DNA of 64,000 bases from a bacterium. Its GTDB lineage: Bacteria; Actinomycetota; Acidimicrobiia; Acidimicrobiales; CATQHL01. Positions within the stretch are counted from its first letter, which is position 1; every line of letters starts with the position of its first letter. This document shows positions 33,065 through 41,772 of this stretch, piece after piece. The notes beneath the pieces are model-generated. The model was given only the letters and a program-made list of their open reading frames with translations. It was not told the origin of the DNA and searched no databases. The stretch covers positions 55,788-119,787 of the forward strand of contig JAPOVS010000038.1 of the NCBI GenBank assembly GCA_026708055.1, given 5' to 3'. A program made the translations under genes and the position numbers.

Positions 33065-34837
33065 CTACCGTCCGAGCAACTCCGTGATTCTCGCCTTAAG
33101 ACGGTCCCTCCTAGCATCATAGTAGCTGCCGAAGTCAGCCATTGAATCAGATATCTGTCCCAACAGGTACTTCTCGCGATACATGTTGCTTTCTACGGGG
33201 TCAGCAATGGTCGCAGATAGCCATTCGACTGGCATCTTCGTGCCCTTCTCAGTATTGACGGGACCTTCAAGTAATTGGAGGTTGGCAAGCTGATCTTTTT
33301 GTATCTGGAAGTCGCCAATCTCATCCTCCGCGACACCGGCCTCTCGAAGCGATCGATCCTTGAATCGTGCCGAAGGAAAGATGTGGTCAATGTGAAATTG
33401 ATTACGGAGATCGACGAATGGGAATAGTAAGGACAACAGGGCGAACGTTAGCCTGCCTCCATATTTCATATCCGCCAACTCCTCTATTTCCTCGTCATCA
33501 AAAACGAGCGACCTACCTCGTCGTGACATTGCTTCACGAATCAGCGACTCAGAGAAGGCATCGCTCCCACCTTCCCGTATGGCTTCTCTAAGGCTGGTCA
33601 GCAGAGTGTCCAGACCACTGCCCCAGACGCCGGTCTTGAGCAGGCTCCGGATGAGCCATTCGCGGATGATTCGCCGGTCACCCTCAAAATGGCTGTGCCT
33701 CAGATAGACGACATCCGGATCTTTCTTGTGGAGATAGTAGGCAATTGGCAGTATGGCGTTGTGGGCGGTCAGATTCTGACCATTGAAACCAAAAGATTCT
33801 ACAAGTTGTACTGTCAATGTTAGCGCAACTCTGATGCTGTCCCAGGTATCTTCAAACTTGGCCATGTTCTCTCGATTGAAGTTATCCACTCGGAAGCCGA
33901 CACTGCCAATCTCACTCAGCATTAGTCCAGCCTTTAGCACCAAGTCCTTGGAGAACGTAAATCCTGCACCTATGCCGTTTAGTTCATCAACCAGTTTGTG
34001 TATTTCCTCCCGGGCATCATGATTCGTCCACTGGGCCACTGCGATCGAGAGGAGAAGGTCTGAATGAGACAACACGGTGGCCCCATCGTTCATCCGAATG
34101 AAGATCTGGAGAGCCTTGTCCAGCTCTTGGCCCTTCTCCTCGTAATAGGCCACTAGATGCTTCGAATGTACAATTTGATACAGTCTGTCGAGCGTCTCGA
34201 AAGCGGGATCTACTAGCTCTTGCGGTAGCCGAGCATTCAGCCACTTCGACGCAGCAGGTCCTGCGTTTGGCATCGAGAGAATCTCTCCTACCCGAAACCA
34301 ACATTGCCCATCTCGGTGCACTTGGACCTGCTGTTCGGTCAAGAACCGGAACCGATATCTAACCCCCTCTTCCTCATCGTCATCCGGTTTCCAGAGCAAG
34401 TCGAGATGAAGCTTCTGTTGGGGGAATGCATTAGGATTGTTCCTCCAGAGTCTCGGAAGCTTCCGAGCCATGCTGCCCCTTAGACCAATATTGAGAGCGG
34501 TCAGTCGTTGTTGGCCGTCGAGCACCGCGGTCAGCTGGCGATTGTGCATCTCCGGTAGGGGTGGACAGTGAGGGTTGTCGCGTTCGTGATAGTTGAGGAC
34601 GAAGTCAAAGAACTTGAACTTGCCGCTGTTCTCTGGATTGACTCGCCAATAGAGAAACGTCCCAAACGGGTAGCCTTGCATGAGGCTATCAAAGAAGCGA
34701 TAGATTTGGCCCGGCTGCCATACGAATTCACGCTGTATAGCAGGCAGTACAAGAGCGTGACGATGAATCTCGTCAAGGGTGTCCTTGATGGTCTGGCCGG
34801 TCCGGTACACAACACTCCTCTGGATCGTGGTCAGCAT
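33065..34837 (-). CDS. DUF262/DUF1524 protein (GmrSD-like type IV restriction family)
   Basis: 590 aa from ATG 34837; an in-frame GTG at 34894 is possible but adds residues without homology. The N-terminal DUF262 domain has 'LPAIQREFVWQPGQIYRFFD' and the nucleotide-handling 'AVLDGQQRLTALNI' (DGQQR). The C-terminal DUF1524 domain has the His-Me/HNH-type 'FHIDHIFPSARF' followed by 'QLANLQLLEGPVN'. Fused GmrSD and related proteins restrict DNA carrying modified cytosines in an NTP-dependent way; other DUF262 proteins (for example BrxU) are also defensive. The gene is visibly more AT-rich than its neighbours, indicating recent transfer. It stands alone. Confidence 0.83.
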   Translation of the reverse strand: MLTTIQRSVVYRTGQTIKDTLDEIHRHALVLPAIQREFVWQPGQIYRFFDSLMQGYPFGTFLYWRVNPENSGKFKFFDFVLNYHERDNPHCPPLPEMHNRQLTAVLDGQQRLTALNIGLRGSMARKLPRLWRNNPNAFPQQKLHLDLLWKPDDDEEEGVRYRFRFLTEQQVQVHRDGQCWFRVGEILSMPNAGPAASKWLNARLPQELVDPAFETLDRLYQIVHSKHLVAYYEEKGQELDKALQIFIRMNDGATVLSHSDLLLSIAVAQWTNHDAREEIHKLVDELNGIGAGFTFSKDLVLKAGLMLSEIGSVGFRVDNFNRENMAKFEDTWDSIRVALTLTVQLVESFGFNGQNLTAHNAILPIAYYLHKKDPDVVYLRHSHFEGDRRIIREWLIRSLLKTGVWGSGLDTLLTSLREAIREGGSDAFSESLIREAMSRRGRSLVFDDEEIEELADMKYGGRLTFALLSLLFPFVDLRNQFHIDHIFPSARFKDRSLREAGVAEDEIGDFQIQKDQLANLQLLEGPVNTEKGTKMPVEWLSATIADPVESNMYREKYLLGQISDSMADFGSYYDARRDRLKARITELLGR

Positions 34838-35225
34838 CTGGCCCGTTGCCCGCCCACCAGACTGGCATGGCGGTGCGAAGGGTGCTGCCGACACCGGAGT
34901 CTACGTCCCGGCCACACACTGGCGAACAGGTCTCCGAGGGCTCTACCCCGGGTGGGGGCGGATCACTCCACTCCGACGCCGCTCGCCACCGGGCGCGCTC
35001 CGGCAGCCCTGGATCTCAGAGTGGCGACATTCTGACAGCTCAAGCGACGCCGGACGTCAGCCGGTGATCGCCCTCCTCGCCATTTTGCTGATCTGGGGCT
35101 GGGCGAAGGTCTGCTCTGACGGGCCTTCAAGCGTTCTACCAGCGATGGCTGTGAGGGTACGGCTTGACCACGGGATTCATTGCGCGACTGTCAAAACACT
35201 TGACGAGTGTCTAACCTCTGGCGCG
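34838..35225. other. Intergenic stretch between divergent genes
   Basis: 388 bp between the DUF262 gene and the small protein gene at 35226. No convincing coding sequence, RNA gene or repeat is visible. It must contain the promoters of both divergent genes; no clear -35/-10 pair is asserted. Confidence 0.4.
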
Positions 35226-35471
35226 ATGACAACCAGCACGCCGCGCCAACACCGCTCTTCCGCGGCTGCAATCATTGACGCAGCCGAGGGGATGGCGGCC
35301 ATCTTCGATATCGCTGGAGCGATGCATCCGGGCAACGAGCAGCACCCAGACCCGTGGATCGCGGCCCGCGACGACATTGCGGAGGCCTGGCAGGAGACGG
35401 GCGAACTGCTCGGATGGGCTATCAACGCGTGCCCCGACCGTCCTGATCCCATCGGTTCGCCGCCCGCATGA
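35226..35471 (+). CDS. Small acidic protein of unknown function
   Basis: 81 aa from ATG 35226 ('MTTSTPRQHRSSAAAIIDAA'). The stop overlaps the start of the DUF2335 gene (ATGA at 35468-35471), which supports it being real. The composition is helical and acidic ('EGMAAIFDIAGAMH', 'ARDDIAEAWQETGELLGW'). No membrane segment or known motif is recognised. Tight coupling with a DUF2335 membrane protein suggests the two act together. Confidence 0.55.
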   Translation: MTTSTPRQHRSSAAAIIDAAEGMAAIFDIAGAMHPGNEQHPDPWIAARDDIAEAWQETGELLGWAINACPDRPDPIGSPPA

Positions 35472-35896
35472 CAGCCGATCTCCCCGTCAAGGCGGACGAC
35501 GGGGGCGAGACGAGTTCCGACGAATCCGCCCAAGTCGTCAGCAGCACATCGTTGGAGAATTTCGCAGGTCCGCTGCCTCCGCCCAACGTGGTGGACGCGT
35601 ACGGGGACATCAACCCCGGATTCCCGGAGAGAATCTTCGCACTCACCGAGTCATCCTTGGCACACCGCCAGGCAATGGATCGCGGGCGCTCGCGGCGCTC
35701 AACCGTTGGTCTCGTCGCCGGTGTCGTCATCGCCTTGTCATTCCTGGGTGTCGCCGCGTGGTTGATCAACGGCGGCCATGGCGTATTCGGAACGATTCTG
35801 GGTTCGGTCGATCTCGTCGCCCTGGTGTCGGTGTTCGTGTTGGGACACCGCAACGGCTCACGCCGCGGACGCCAAGCCGACCAGAGTCACAGCTAG
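35468..35896 (+). CDS. DUF2335 family membrane protein
   Basis: 142 aa. The conserved DUF2335 stretch is present: 'FAGPLPPPNVVDAYGDINPG' followed by 'FPERIFALTESSLAHRQAMD'. Two transmembrane helices follow (about 80-100 and 107-124), then a short basic tail. The family is common in phage-related and accessory regions of bacterial chromosomes; the role is not established. It ends convergently with the SDR gene, sharing the palindromic CTAG that holds both stop codons. Confidence 0.75.
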   Translation: MTADLPVKADDGGETSSDESAQVVSSTSLENFAGPLPPPNVVDAYGDINPGFPERIFALTESSLAHRQAMDRGRSRRSTVGLVAGVVIALSFLGVAAWLINGGHGVFGTILGSVDLVALVSVFVLGHRNGSRRGRQADQSHS

Positions 35897-36774
35897 CCGG
35901 CGGTCCAGCAGGAGTCCTGGATCTCGGCGTGGCGCTGGCGGAGAGGCTCGGCGAACAGGTCGTCGGTCCAGATGTAGAAGCGGCCCTCCAGCAGGCCGTC
36001 GTGGAGGATGGCGGCGGCCTCGGCCGCTGATTTGGCCCGGCCGAACTGGGCCTCCAGCGCCTCCTGACGGCCTTCGGCCATCCTCTCGTCCCACGACTCC
36101 CGCTCCGGGAGCGGCTCGCCGGGGTTGCGGAGCTGGTCGGGGCGGTTGCGCGCCGAGCTGGTGATGCGGGTCCGCACCAGACCGGGGCAGAACGCCGCGA
36201 CCGTGACCGCGCTGTGCTGCTGGGCCAGCTCGGCGCGCACGGTCTCGGAGATGGCCACCACCGCGTGCTTCGAGGCGTTGTAGGCGGCCAGATTCCCGAC
36301 GACCACATGGCCCGCCGAGGATGCCGTGTTGACGATGCGGCCAGCGTCGCGGGCCAGCATGTGCGGCAGGAAGACCCGCAGGCCGTGAATGACGCCCCAC
36401 AGGTTCACGCCCAGCACCCACTCCCAGTCCCGCGTGGTCATCTCCGCCGTGGGCTTCTGGATCCCCACGCCGGCGTTGTTGAAGAGCAGGTCCACGCGGC
36501 CGTGACGGTCCAGCACCGCCGCGGCGAGGGCGTCCATGGAGGCGGCGTCGGACACGTCGATGGGCACGGCGGCGGCCTCGACGGCGGCGGCGGTCAGTTC
36601 GGCGGCGGCCCGCGCCAAGGCGGCCTCTTCCACGTCGGCCAGGACGAGGCGGCAGCCAGCGGCGCCGAACCGGTCGGCGATGCCTCGGCCCAGGCCGCTG
36701 GCCGCGCCGGTGATCACCGCTACCTGTCCCTCGAAGGGGCCGCCGACTGCCGTCTCCGGTCCCCCGCGGTTCAC
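35893..36774 (-). CDS. Short-chain dehydrogenase/reductase
   Basis: 293 aa. Classical SDR: cofactor motif 'VITGAASGLGRGIADRF', 'DLLFNNAGVG', 'NTASSAGHVV' with the catalytic Ser, and 'YNASKHAVV' (YxxxK). The N-terminal Rossmann segment with Asp after beta-2 ('VLADVEE') favours NAD over NADP. The C-terminal 60 residues form a longer substrate cap with 'ERESWDERMAEGRQEALEAQ'. The substrate is unknown. Start taken at 36774 ('MNRGGPETAVGGPFEG'). The final stop is shared with the convergent DUF2335 gene. Confidence 0.87.
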   Translation of the reverse strand: MNRGGPETAVGGPFEGQVAVITGAASGLGRGIADRFGAAGCRLVLADVEEAALARAAAELTAAAVEAAAVPIDVSDAASMDALAAAVLDRHGRVDLLFNNAGVGIQKPTAEMTTRDWEWVLGVNLWGVIHGLRVFLPHMLARDAGRIVNTASSAGHVVVGNLAAYNASKHAVVAISETVRAELAQQHSAVTVAAFCPGLVRTRITSSARNRPDQLRNPGEPLPERESWDERMAEGRQEALEAQFGRAKSAAEAAAILHDGLLEGRFYIWTDDLFAEPLRQRHAEIQDSCWTAG

Positions 36775-36897
36775 GACGGCGGCCCGGTCACGCCCACTCC
36801 TGCGCAGCGACCCGCCCGCGGGCCTCTCAGCATCTCCCGACGACTCCGGGAGGCCGACCCGGGGGAGGCCCTGCCACAGCGACCCGGCGCGGCCGTC

Positions 36898-38082
36898 TCA
36901 GCATCCCTTGTAGTTCATGACCGCCGTAAGCACGTGGTCGATACGCACCAGGTCGGCTTGGTCGGCCATCACGGAGGCGATGTCCTTGTAGGCCATCGGT
37001 GACTCGTCCACGAGGCGCTCGGCGCGGTCGCGCTGCCAGGCGCGCCCGGACATCGAGGAGCGGAAATCGTCGATGGAGAGCTCCTGCTTGGCCCGCTTGC
37101 GGCTCATGCGCCGCCCCGCTCCGTGCGCCGCCGAGGTGTAGGAGTCGGGGTTGCCCAGGCCGGTGACGACGTAGCTGTCGGCGCCCATCGAGCCGGGGAT
37201 CACGCCGCGGTCGCCTACCCCGGCCCGGATGGCCCCCTTGCGGGTGATCCACATCGAGCGCCCGTCGTGGGTCTCACGGGCGGCGTAGTTGTGGTGGCAG
37301 TTGATGCGCTCCCGCTCGACAGGCCGACGGCCGACGGCCCGCCCGAGGGCCGCCAGCAGGGCGTCCATCATGATCTCGCGGTTGGCGAAGGCGTAGCGCT
37401 GCGCCCACAGCATGTGCTCGACGTAGCGCCCGAACTGCTCGTCGGTCTGCAGGAAGTACGCCAGGTCGCGGTCCTCCAGCGAGCGCTGCAGGTCACGGCA
37501 CAGGCGGCGGGCGCCGTCGATGTGGCCGGTGGCCAGCCGGTTGCCGATGCCGCGGCTGCCCGAGTGCAGCACGCACCAAACCCGCTCGTCGCTGTCCAGG
37601 CTGACCTCCACGAAGTGGTTGCCGCCGCCGAGGGTGCCGAGCTGCGGGCCGACCTTGGCGAGATCCTTGCCTCTCAGCCCCTCGGAGTGCGGCAGCGGGT
37701 CGCCCGCCAGCCAGCGCTCGGCGGCCTTGGTGGTGCGTGGATGGGCGGCGAACCCGGCGGGGATGGCCTGCTCCACGTCGGCCAGCAACCGCTCGAGGCT
37801 GTCGGGCAGGTCGGCGGCGCCCAAGTCGGTGCGCACCGCGATCATGCCGCAGCCCAAGTCGACCCCGACTGCCGCGGGGATGATCGCTCCCTCGGTGGGG
37901 ATGACCGAACCCACCGTCGCCCCGATGCCCACGTGCGCGTCGGGCATCAGCGCCACCGGTGCCGAGACGGCGTCGCAGCGCGCCGAGGTCAGCGCCTGGC
38001 GCAGCGTGCCGTCGTCGATCTCGCTCGCCCAGTTCCGCACCAGCTCGCGCTCGGCGGCGGATGCCTTTCCTATTCGTTCCAT
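36898..38082 (-). CDS. rtcB: RtcB-type RNA 3'-phosphate/5'-OH ligase
   Basis: 394 aa from ATG 38082 ('MERIGKASAAERELV'), close to the roughly 400-residue bacterial length. Metal and guanylate sites are all visible: 'MPDAHVGIGATVGSVIP', 'GVDLGCGM' (metal Cys), 'LGGGNHFVEV', 'HSGSRGIGN', 'CHHNYA', 'GSMGADSYVV' and 'AAHGAGRRMSR', whose His is the guanylylation site. RtcB uses GTP and Mn2+ to join 2',3'-cyclic phosphate or 3'-phosphate ends to 5'-OH ends, repairing tRNA and other RNAs cut by toxins. No rtcA, rtcR or archease gene is adjacent. In a window with several RNase-type toxins, a repair role is plausible (inference). Confidence 0.92.
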   Translation of the reverse strand: MERIGKASAAERELVRNWASEIDDGTLRQALTSARCDAVSAPVALMPDAHVGIGATVGSVIPTEGAIIPAAVGVDLGCGMIAVRTDLGAADLPDSLERLLADVEQAIPAGFAAHPRTTKAAERWLAGDPLPHSEGLRGKDLAKVGPQLGTLGGGNHFVEVSLDSDERVWCVLHSGSRGIGNRLATGHIDGARRLCRDLQRSLEDRDLAYFLQTDEQFGRYVEHMLWAQRYAFANREIMMDALLAALGRAVGRRPVERERINCHHNYAARETHDGRSMWITRKGAIRAGVGDRGVIPGSMGADSYVVTGLGNPDSYTSAAHGAGRRMSRKRAKQELSIDDFRSSMSGRAWQRDRAERLVDESPMAYKDIASVMADQADLVRIDHVLTAVMNYKGC

Positions 38083-38156
38083 CGGGAAACCTTCTTCTGC
38101 ATCGTCGTCCGACCGGCTGTGCAGCGCTCGCTTTGCTGCCCGCCGGGGAATCTCCT

Positions 38157-38736
38157 CTACAACAGATCACCCTGCCAGAGCCGGTCGGCGAACGCCGCGG
38201 CCGGAACGATGTCGATCTCGTCGGCGGTTCGCCGCGGCCGAGACTCCAGGCAGACCACGGACCTTGAGACACCAGGGTGCTCCTCAGCGAGCGTGCGGAG
38301 CCCCTTGAGACGGTCGCCGGTGACTCGGGTGCTCGCCTTCGCCTCGATCGCCAGCCGCATGTCGCCAACCACGAAATCTACCTCGATGCCGCTGGGGAGC
38401 CGCCAATAGGTCAGATGCTCGTCGAGGCCCCGGTAGGAGATGAAAGCGGACAGCTCGTGGAAGACCCAGTTCTCGAACGCTTTGCCGTAGGCGTCCGAGC
38501 CTCATCGGAGTTCTCCCCGCCTTCCCAGACGGTTCACGACCCCCACATCCTCGAAGTAGAGCTTCGGCGCCCCGGCCAAGCGTCGCTTGGCCCGACGTTG
38601 CCAGCGCGGCAGCCACCGGGCGAGCAGCGTGTCGGTGAGGATGCCGAAGTACGCCTTAGCCGTAGGCCCCGACACCCCGCACTCGCGAGCGATGTTGGAG
38701 TAGTTGACCGAGGCGCCGTCGCTCAGGACGCCGGAT
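38157..38736 (-). pseudogene. C-terminal relic of a DUF4143 ATPase with an in-frame stop
   Basis: The minus strand from about 38736 reads 'LSDGASVNYSNIARECGVSG', 'AKAYFGIL', 'RRLAGAPKLYFEDVG', 'VVNRLGRRGELR', then an in-frame TGA (about 38500), and continues in the same frame 'GSDAYGKAFENWVFHELSAF', 'LPSGIEVDFVVGDMRLAIEA' to a stop at 38157. This is the DUF4143 half of the AAA/DUF4143 family. The ATPase half is gone, so the gene is dead. It represents a different subfamily from the intact copies at 3958 and 40231. Confidence 0.75.
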
Positions 38737-38768
38737 CAGGCAGGGAGAGCGCCCTTCCAAACATAGAC

Positions 38769-38792
38769 TTTAGTTTATCATGATAATCTAAA
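38769..38792. promoter_or_regulatory. AT-rich palindrome, putative operator
   Basis: TTTAGTT then the perfect palindrome TATCATGATA then ATCTAAA form an imperfect 24-bp inverted repeat in otherwise GC-rich DNA. It lies just upstream of the DUF4143 relic, where an operator for the original gene would be expected. Confidence 0.45.
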
Positions 38793-38908
38793 ATGACAGT
38801 TTAGCCGTCTTGGTTCTGCGACGGTGGCGACCGATCGAATCCGCCCCAGGCGCCAACTCCCGCGTCGCTCGACGGGACGAGGCCTCCCACCCGGTGCCGC
38901 GCCGCGTC

Positions 38909-39307
38909 TCACGCCCGGCCCATGACGCGGGTTACCGCTACCTCGATCACGCGCCGGTCGGGTCCGCGATCGCTCGGGGGCCGGTAGCGACGGGCGTAGC
39001 GGCTGACGCCCTCGGCGCAGCGGTCGGGATCCGCGGTCACCACCGCGGTGCCTTCCAGCGCCAGCCAGCGCCCGCCGTCCACCTGGCACAGGGTCACCGG
39101 CGTCGGGCCGGCTGCCTCCAGCAGCCGGACTTTGCGCGCGCCGGCGAAGCTGATGATCCTCGCCAACCCGGTCTCGCCGTCCCATGTGAACCCCACCGGC
39201 GTCACGTGCGGGGCACCATCGGGGCGCGGGACGCTGATTGTCGCCAGGTGGCGCTCTGTCATGAACAGCTCCGCCGCCGAGGGCAGGGCATCGGGTCTCC
39301 ACGCCAT
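38909..39307 (-). CDS. PPOX-class F420/FMN-dependent split-barrel protein
   Basis: 132 aa. ATG 39307 is preceded by GGAGGAGG, which fixes the start ('MAWRPDALPSAAELFMTERH'). The fold is shown by 'HLATISVPRPDGAPHVTPVG', 'ARKVRLLEAAGPTPVTLCQV' and 'WLALEGTAVVTADPDRC'. Members of this pyridoxamine-oxidase-like group bind F420 or FMN and reduce biliverdin, quinones or other substrates. The specific reaction is unknown. It faces away from the 137-aa gene at 39595. Confidence 0.82.
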   Translation of the reverse strand: MAWRPDALPSAAELFMTERHLATISVPRPDGAPHVTPVGFTWDGETGLARIISFAGARKVRLLEAAGPTPVTLCQVDGGRWLALEGTAVVTADPDRCAEGVSRYARRYRPPSDRGPDRRVIEVAVTRVMGRA

Positions 39308-39594
39308 GGGTGAGTCCTCCTCCGGCCGCAGACGCCATCTCAGCGTAGGGGCGGCCTCGTGCCACACGACCCGGCCCTCGACTCGGGGCGCGCGGCGCGC
39401 TCGCGGCGCGCCCCGTGGCACCAGACCTGGCCCAGGCGCGTCACGCCGACCCGAGCGGCCCGATCGCCGGCCACCGCGCAGGCATCGTTCCCGCCGGGGC
39501 GGCGAATGACGGCGGGGCGACGCGCACCGGAGCGATGCCCGGCCGTTACGGTATGGGCCGACGCCTCGACCTCCCCCGGAGCCACACCACGACC

Positions 39595-40008
39595 ATGGGC
39601 CTGTTCCGCGACACCAACACGCTGGATCGTCCGTTCGCCCGCAACGAGATCGTGATGGCGACCGAGGACCTCCCCGGCGTCCCGGCCCGGACGACCGGCA
39701 AGGTGAAGGTCGTGAACGGCGTCACCTGGCGGCGCTACTGGGTCTTCTTCGAGAACGGCGTCCACCTCGGTTCCCTCGACAGCCACGAGTTGGTGCGCCC
39801 CGAGGACTGGGGCCACTTCCTCGCCGCCCGAGCCGAGCGCGAGGCCGCAGCCGCGGCCGCCGCAGCGGCAACCGCAACAGGCGCCGACGACGACACCGCA
39901 GCCGCAGCCAGCGCCGACGACGACAGCCCCAACGCCCGCCTCCGCGCCATGGTCCCCGAGTACTTGCTCGAGAGAAGCGCAGCAGCCAGAGCCCGCCTCA
40001 GCGCCTGA
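39595..40008 (+). CDS. Conserved small protein of unknown function
   Basis: 137 aa from ATG 39595 ('MGLFRDTNTLDRPFARNEIV'). Residues about 15-70 form a compact beta-rich segment: 'PGVPARTTGKVKVVNGVTWR' and 'RYWVFFENGVHLGSLDSHEL', possibly an SH3-like or Tudor-like barrel. The rest is an Ala-rich helical stretch ending 'MVPEYLLERSAAARARLSA'. I do not recognise the family. Coding composition and an intact frame support it. The 222 bp that follow up to the ATPase gene hold nothing recognisable. Confidence 0.6.
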   Translation: MGLFRDTNTLDRPFARNEIVMATEDLPGVPARTTGKVKVVNGVTWRRYWVFFENGVHLGSLDSHELVRPEDWGHFLAARAEREAAAAAAAAATATGADDDTAAAASADDDSPNARLRAMVPEYLLERSAAARARLSA

Positions 40009-40230
40009 AGCCCGCTACTCCTACACCAACGTCACGAGCTTCGAGATCACGCGCCGCGAGCGGATCGCCGAGGTGCCAGCGTTCGCCAGCGATTTCGCGG
40101 CCGCCGGAAGCGTCAAGGGCCGCTCGTCCAGGGACGACCCCCAAGGCTGTCGCTCTGTGCTAGCTGCCCAGCCGCCGCCGGTCGTCCCCGTAACCCCACC
40201 GACACGGGACGACCTCCCCGGTCGTCACCA

Positions 40231-41532
40231 CTAGGCGCCGAGCGCTGTGATCGGTACCACGGCCACGCCGTCGGGACGCTCGTAGACGTAGCCAGCGGGC
40301 GTAATGACCAGCAGCGCGGCGGGCGGGCCTGCCACAGCGGTGTCCACCGAGTCGGCGAACCTGCGCAGCGAGTGGGCCGCCGCGTCCACAGTCTCGGGGG
40401 AATGGGCGAGTTTCACCTCCGCGGCGATCCATTCTCCGCTGTAGCGTCGCCGGATGATGGCGTCCGCCTCGAGACCGTTGTCGAGGCGGCAGTGGTAGAT
40501 GCCGCACTCATTGGCGTCACCGTAGATTCGCAGGTCGCGCACCACGAGCGACTCGAACAGCAGGCCGCATGCCTCCAGATCCGCCATCAGGTCGTCCGGG
40601 CCCGCCCTCAGTGCGGCCGCCGCCAGCGAGGGGTCGACGAGATGCCTCTTGGGCGACTTGGTGAGGCGCGCCCGCGAACGCAGGTGCGTAGGCCAGGCGA
40701 CGAGATCCTCCAGCAGAAACAGTCGGGTGAGGGCGTCGAGGTAGCCGCGGACCGTCTGATGGTTGAGCGGGCTCTCCGGGTCAGCGTCACGAGCGAGTCG
40801 CGAGTTGGGCGCGGTCGTGGCGGTATTGCGCGCCAGCGACAGGAGCAACTTCTCGACAAGCAAGGGGTTTCGCCCGCGCCCGCTCTCGCCGTTGACGTCC
40901 AGCCGTCGGACTTCGTCCAGATACTCCCGGAGACGGTCCCCGGCGAACCGTGGAGACTGCCCCAACAGCCAGGGCCACCCTCCGACGCACAGCGCCTCGA
41001 TCACGTCGTCGAAGGTTGCGTCACTCGCCCCGGCGGCTCCGGGCGCGCCGCGCAGCAGCAGATCACCGAGCGCCACCGAGCCACTCGACAGGCCCGACTC
41101 ACAGAGTGACATCGGGCGCAGCCTCACCCGCGCAATACGTCCCGCGCCCGAATGGCGGGTGATGTCATCGGTCGGGGCGGACGAGCCGGTGAGAATGAAC
41201 CGTCCCGGCTCACTCGACCGGTCACAGGCATGGCGGACGTGGTTCCAGATCTCCGGCGCCAGCTGCCACTCGTCGAGCAGCCTCGGCGGCTCGCCGCGCA
41301 GCACCGCCGGCGGGTTCACGGTCGTGAGCCGCCGTGCCGTGGCGTCGGCATCGAAACGCACTGCGCTGCGGGCATGGCGCAGCGCCGCCCAAGTCTTGCC
41401 GCAACCCTTCGGACCTTCGACGAGCACGGCGCCGACCGACGCCAGGCGCTCGGCCACGGCGCGGTCCGCGAGGCGAGGCAGATAGCCCTCCGGGGTGAGG
41501 GTTCCGCCCTCTGATGACGGGGCTGTCGTCAT
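40231..41532 (-). CDS. AAA ATPase with C-terminal DUF4143 domain, second intact copy
   Basis: 433 aa from ATG 41532. Walker A 'VEGPKGCGKTWAALRHARSA', 'PRLLDEWQLAPEIWNHVRHA', 'FILTGSSAPT' and 'HSGAGRIARVRLRPMSL' align throughout with the copy at 3958-5211. The DUF4143 half ends with a nuclease-like 'NGLEADAIIRRRYSGEWIAA' then 'EVK'. Catalytic residues are intact. The role of the family is unknown; copies are often found in variable regions. A four-unit array with 23-bp period (array D) lies 77 bp upstream, matching the layout of the first copy although the repeat sequence differs. Confidence 0.86.
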   Translation of the reverse strand: MTTAPSSEGGTLTPEGYLPRLADRAVAERLASVGAVLVEGPKGCGKTWAALRHARSAVRFDADATARRLTTVNPPAVLRGEPPRLLDEWQLAPEIWNHVRHACDRSSEPGRFILTGSSAPTDDITRHSGAGRIARVRLRPMSLCESGLSSGSVALGDLLLRGAPGAAGASDATFDDVIEALCVGGWPWLLGQSPRFAGDRLREYLDEVRRLDVNGESGRGRNPLLVEKLLLSLARNTATTAPNSRLARDADPESPLNHQTVRGYLDALTRLFLLEDLVAWPTHLRSRARLTKSPKRHLVDPSLAAAALRAGPDDLMADLEACGLLFESLVVRDLRIYGDANECGIYHCRLDNGLEADAIIRRRYSGEWIAAEVKLAHSPETVDAAAHSLRRFADSVDTAVAGPPAALLVITPAGYVYERPDGVAVVPITALGA

Positions 41533-41608
41533 GGCCGTCGCTTCCTGGGTGATCGCTCTCGCTCGAGCCCGCCGAGATGGTCGCTACATGGCGGCGCGTG
41601 GAACTCAG

Positions 41609-41700
41609 TGTAGCGATTACGGAGTCGTGAATGTAGGGATTCCGTGACGTTCAGTGTAGGGATTGCGGAGTTCTCAGTGTAGGGATTACGGGGGCGGGGT
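41609..41700. repeat. Array D: four 23-bp tandem units
   Basis: Units start at 41609, 41632, 41655 and 41678, exactly 23 bp apart. Each starts TGTAGGGATT (TGTAGCGATT in the first), and most continue with ACGGAG or GCGGAG and CAG at the end. The array lies upstream of the second intact DUF4143 ATPase. It is the cleanest of the four 23-bp arrays. Confidence 0.9.
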
Positions 41701-41772
41701 CTGCCGGGACGGTGCGATCACGCCCGACCGGCCACCGAACGAACGGCCGCTCCGAACTCGCGTCCGAGCGGG

